A stretch of 22,735 nucleotides of DNA from an uncultured Collinsella sp. (GTDB lineage Bacteria; Actinomycetota; Coriobacteriia; Coriobacteriales; Coriobacteriaceae): the NCBI GenBank assembly GCA_902465265.1, contig CABQMF010000032.1, positions 1 to 22,735 on the forward strand, in the 5' to 3' direction. The notes below the pieces were generated by a model. That model saw only the letters and a list, made by a program, of their open reading frames with translations, had not been told where the DNA came from and searched no databases. Both the position numbers and the translations under genes were made by a program. Below, in pieces: positions 22,569 through 22,735 of this stretch; the stretch's first letter is position 1, and each line of letters opens with the position of its first letter.

Positions 22569-22574
22569 ATTGTA
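22569..22574 (-). promoter_or_regulatory. Possible -10 of the HPr gene
   Basis: TACAAT on the minus strand lies 55 bp before the start codon. The -35 region is poor. Confidence 0.3.
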
Positions 22575-22735
22575 GCGTTAGATGCTTGTCGAAGGCCCCT
22601 CCGGATGCCCCATGGTCAAAAAGTGGCAAATATGAGTACTGTCACCAATTTAGTAGCAGCAAAATCGAGAGTAAATTGCCTACTTTGAGCGATTCGAAGA
22701 GGTTGAAAGCCGTCAAACGCCCTTTATAGGGGGTT

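Noticed and set aside
22633..22689. An 18-codon plus-strand peptide gene at the right edge
   Set aside because: The ribosome site is weak, there is no known family, and nothing downstream is visible to judge a leader-peptide role.

Overview
The window reads as chromosomal DNA of a high-GC, gut-type actinobacterium. Gene content, codon use and the style of the intergenic repeats best fit Coriobacteriia, probably Collinsella or a close relative. That placement is inference from composition and protein resemblance; no search was run. Nearly all genes are on the minus strand; only kdpD and kdpE are on the plus strand.

Layout from left to right: a DNA ligase gene (ligA, minus) whose 3' end lies outside the window; an HtrA-type membrane-anchored serine protease with a PDZ domain; a glutamine-synthetase-like gene followed by an OmpR-type regulator with a degenerate receiver (GlnR-like), apparently one transcript; a LacI-family and a GntR/FCD-family regulator; a large flavin/Fe-S ene-reductase (Old Yellow Enzyme N-terminal half plus FAD/NAD(P) half); the complete high-affinity potassium system, with kdpF-kdpA-kdpB-kdpC on minus diverging from kdpD-kdpE on plus; a ferrous-iron module (two FeoA proteins, FeoB and a separate small Cys-rich FeoB-associated protein); and an HPr-like phosphocarrier.

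Regulation visible in the sequence: hairpin terminators follow most units. A tandem 11-bp-period direct repeat in the kdpF/kdpD divergent region is a good KdpE-site candidate. AGTTAACC-type inverted repeats occur around the Feo genes and suggest a shared metal-dependent repressor. A GlnR-like box lies just upstream of the putative glnA -35.

Points that stand out: (1) the glutamine-synthetase homologue has lost three of the six canonical metal ligands and has an altered Glu flap, yet keeps its fold and sits beside a phosphorylation-defective GlnR-like regulator, so it may be a sensor or an enzyme with another substrate; (2) two copies of a palindromic element of about 73 bp, with 18-bp arms, bracket the kdp locus, and a solo arm lies nearby; (3) the HPr-like protein has Asp at position 46, where regulatory Ser46 normally sits; (4) ligA carries an insert of about 45 residues at a sharp drop in GC. 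No tRNA, rRNA, CRISPR array or insertion sequence was seen, and no gene-free stretch exceeds 300 bases.
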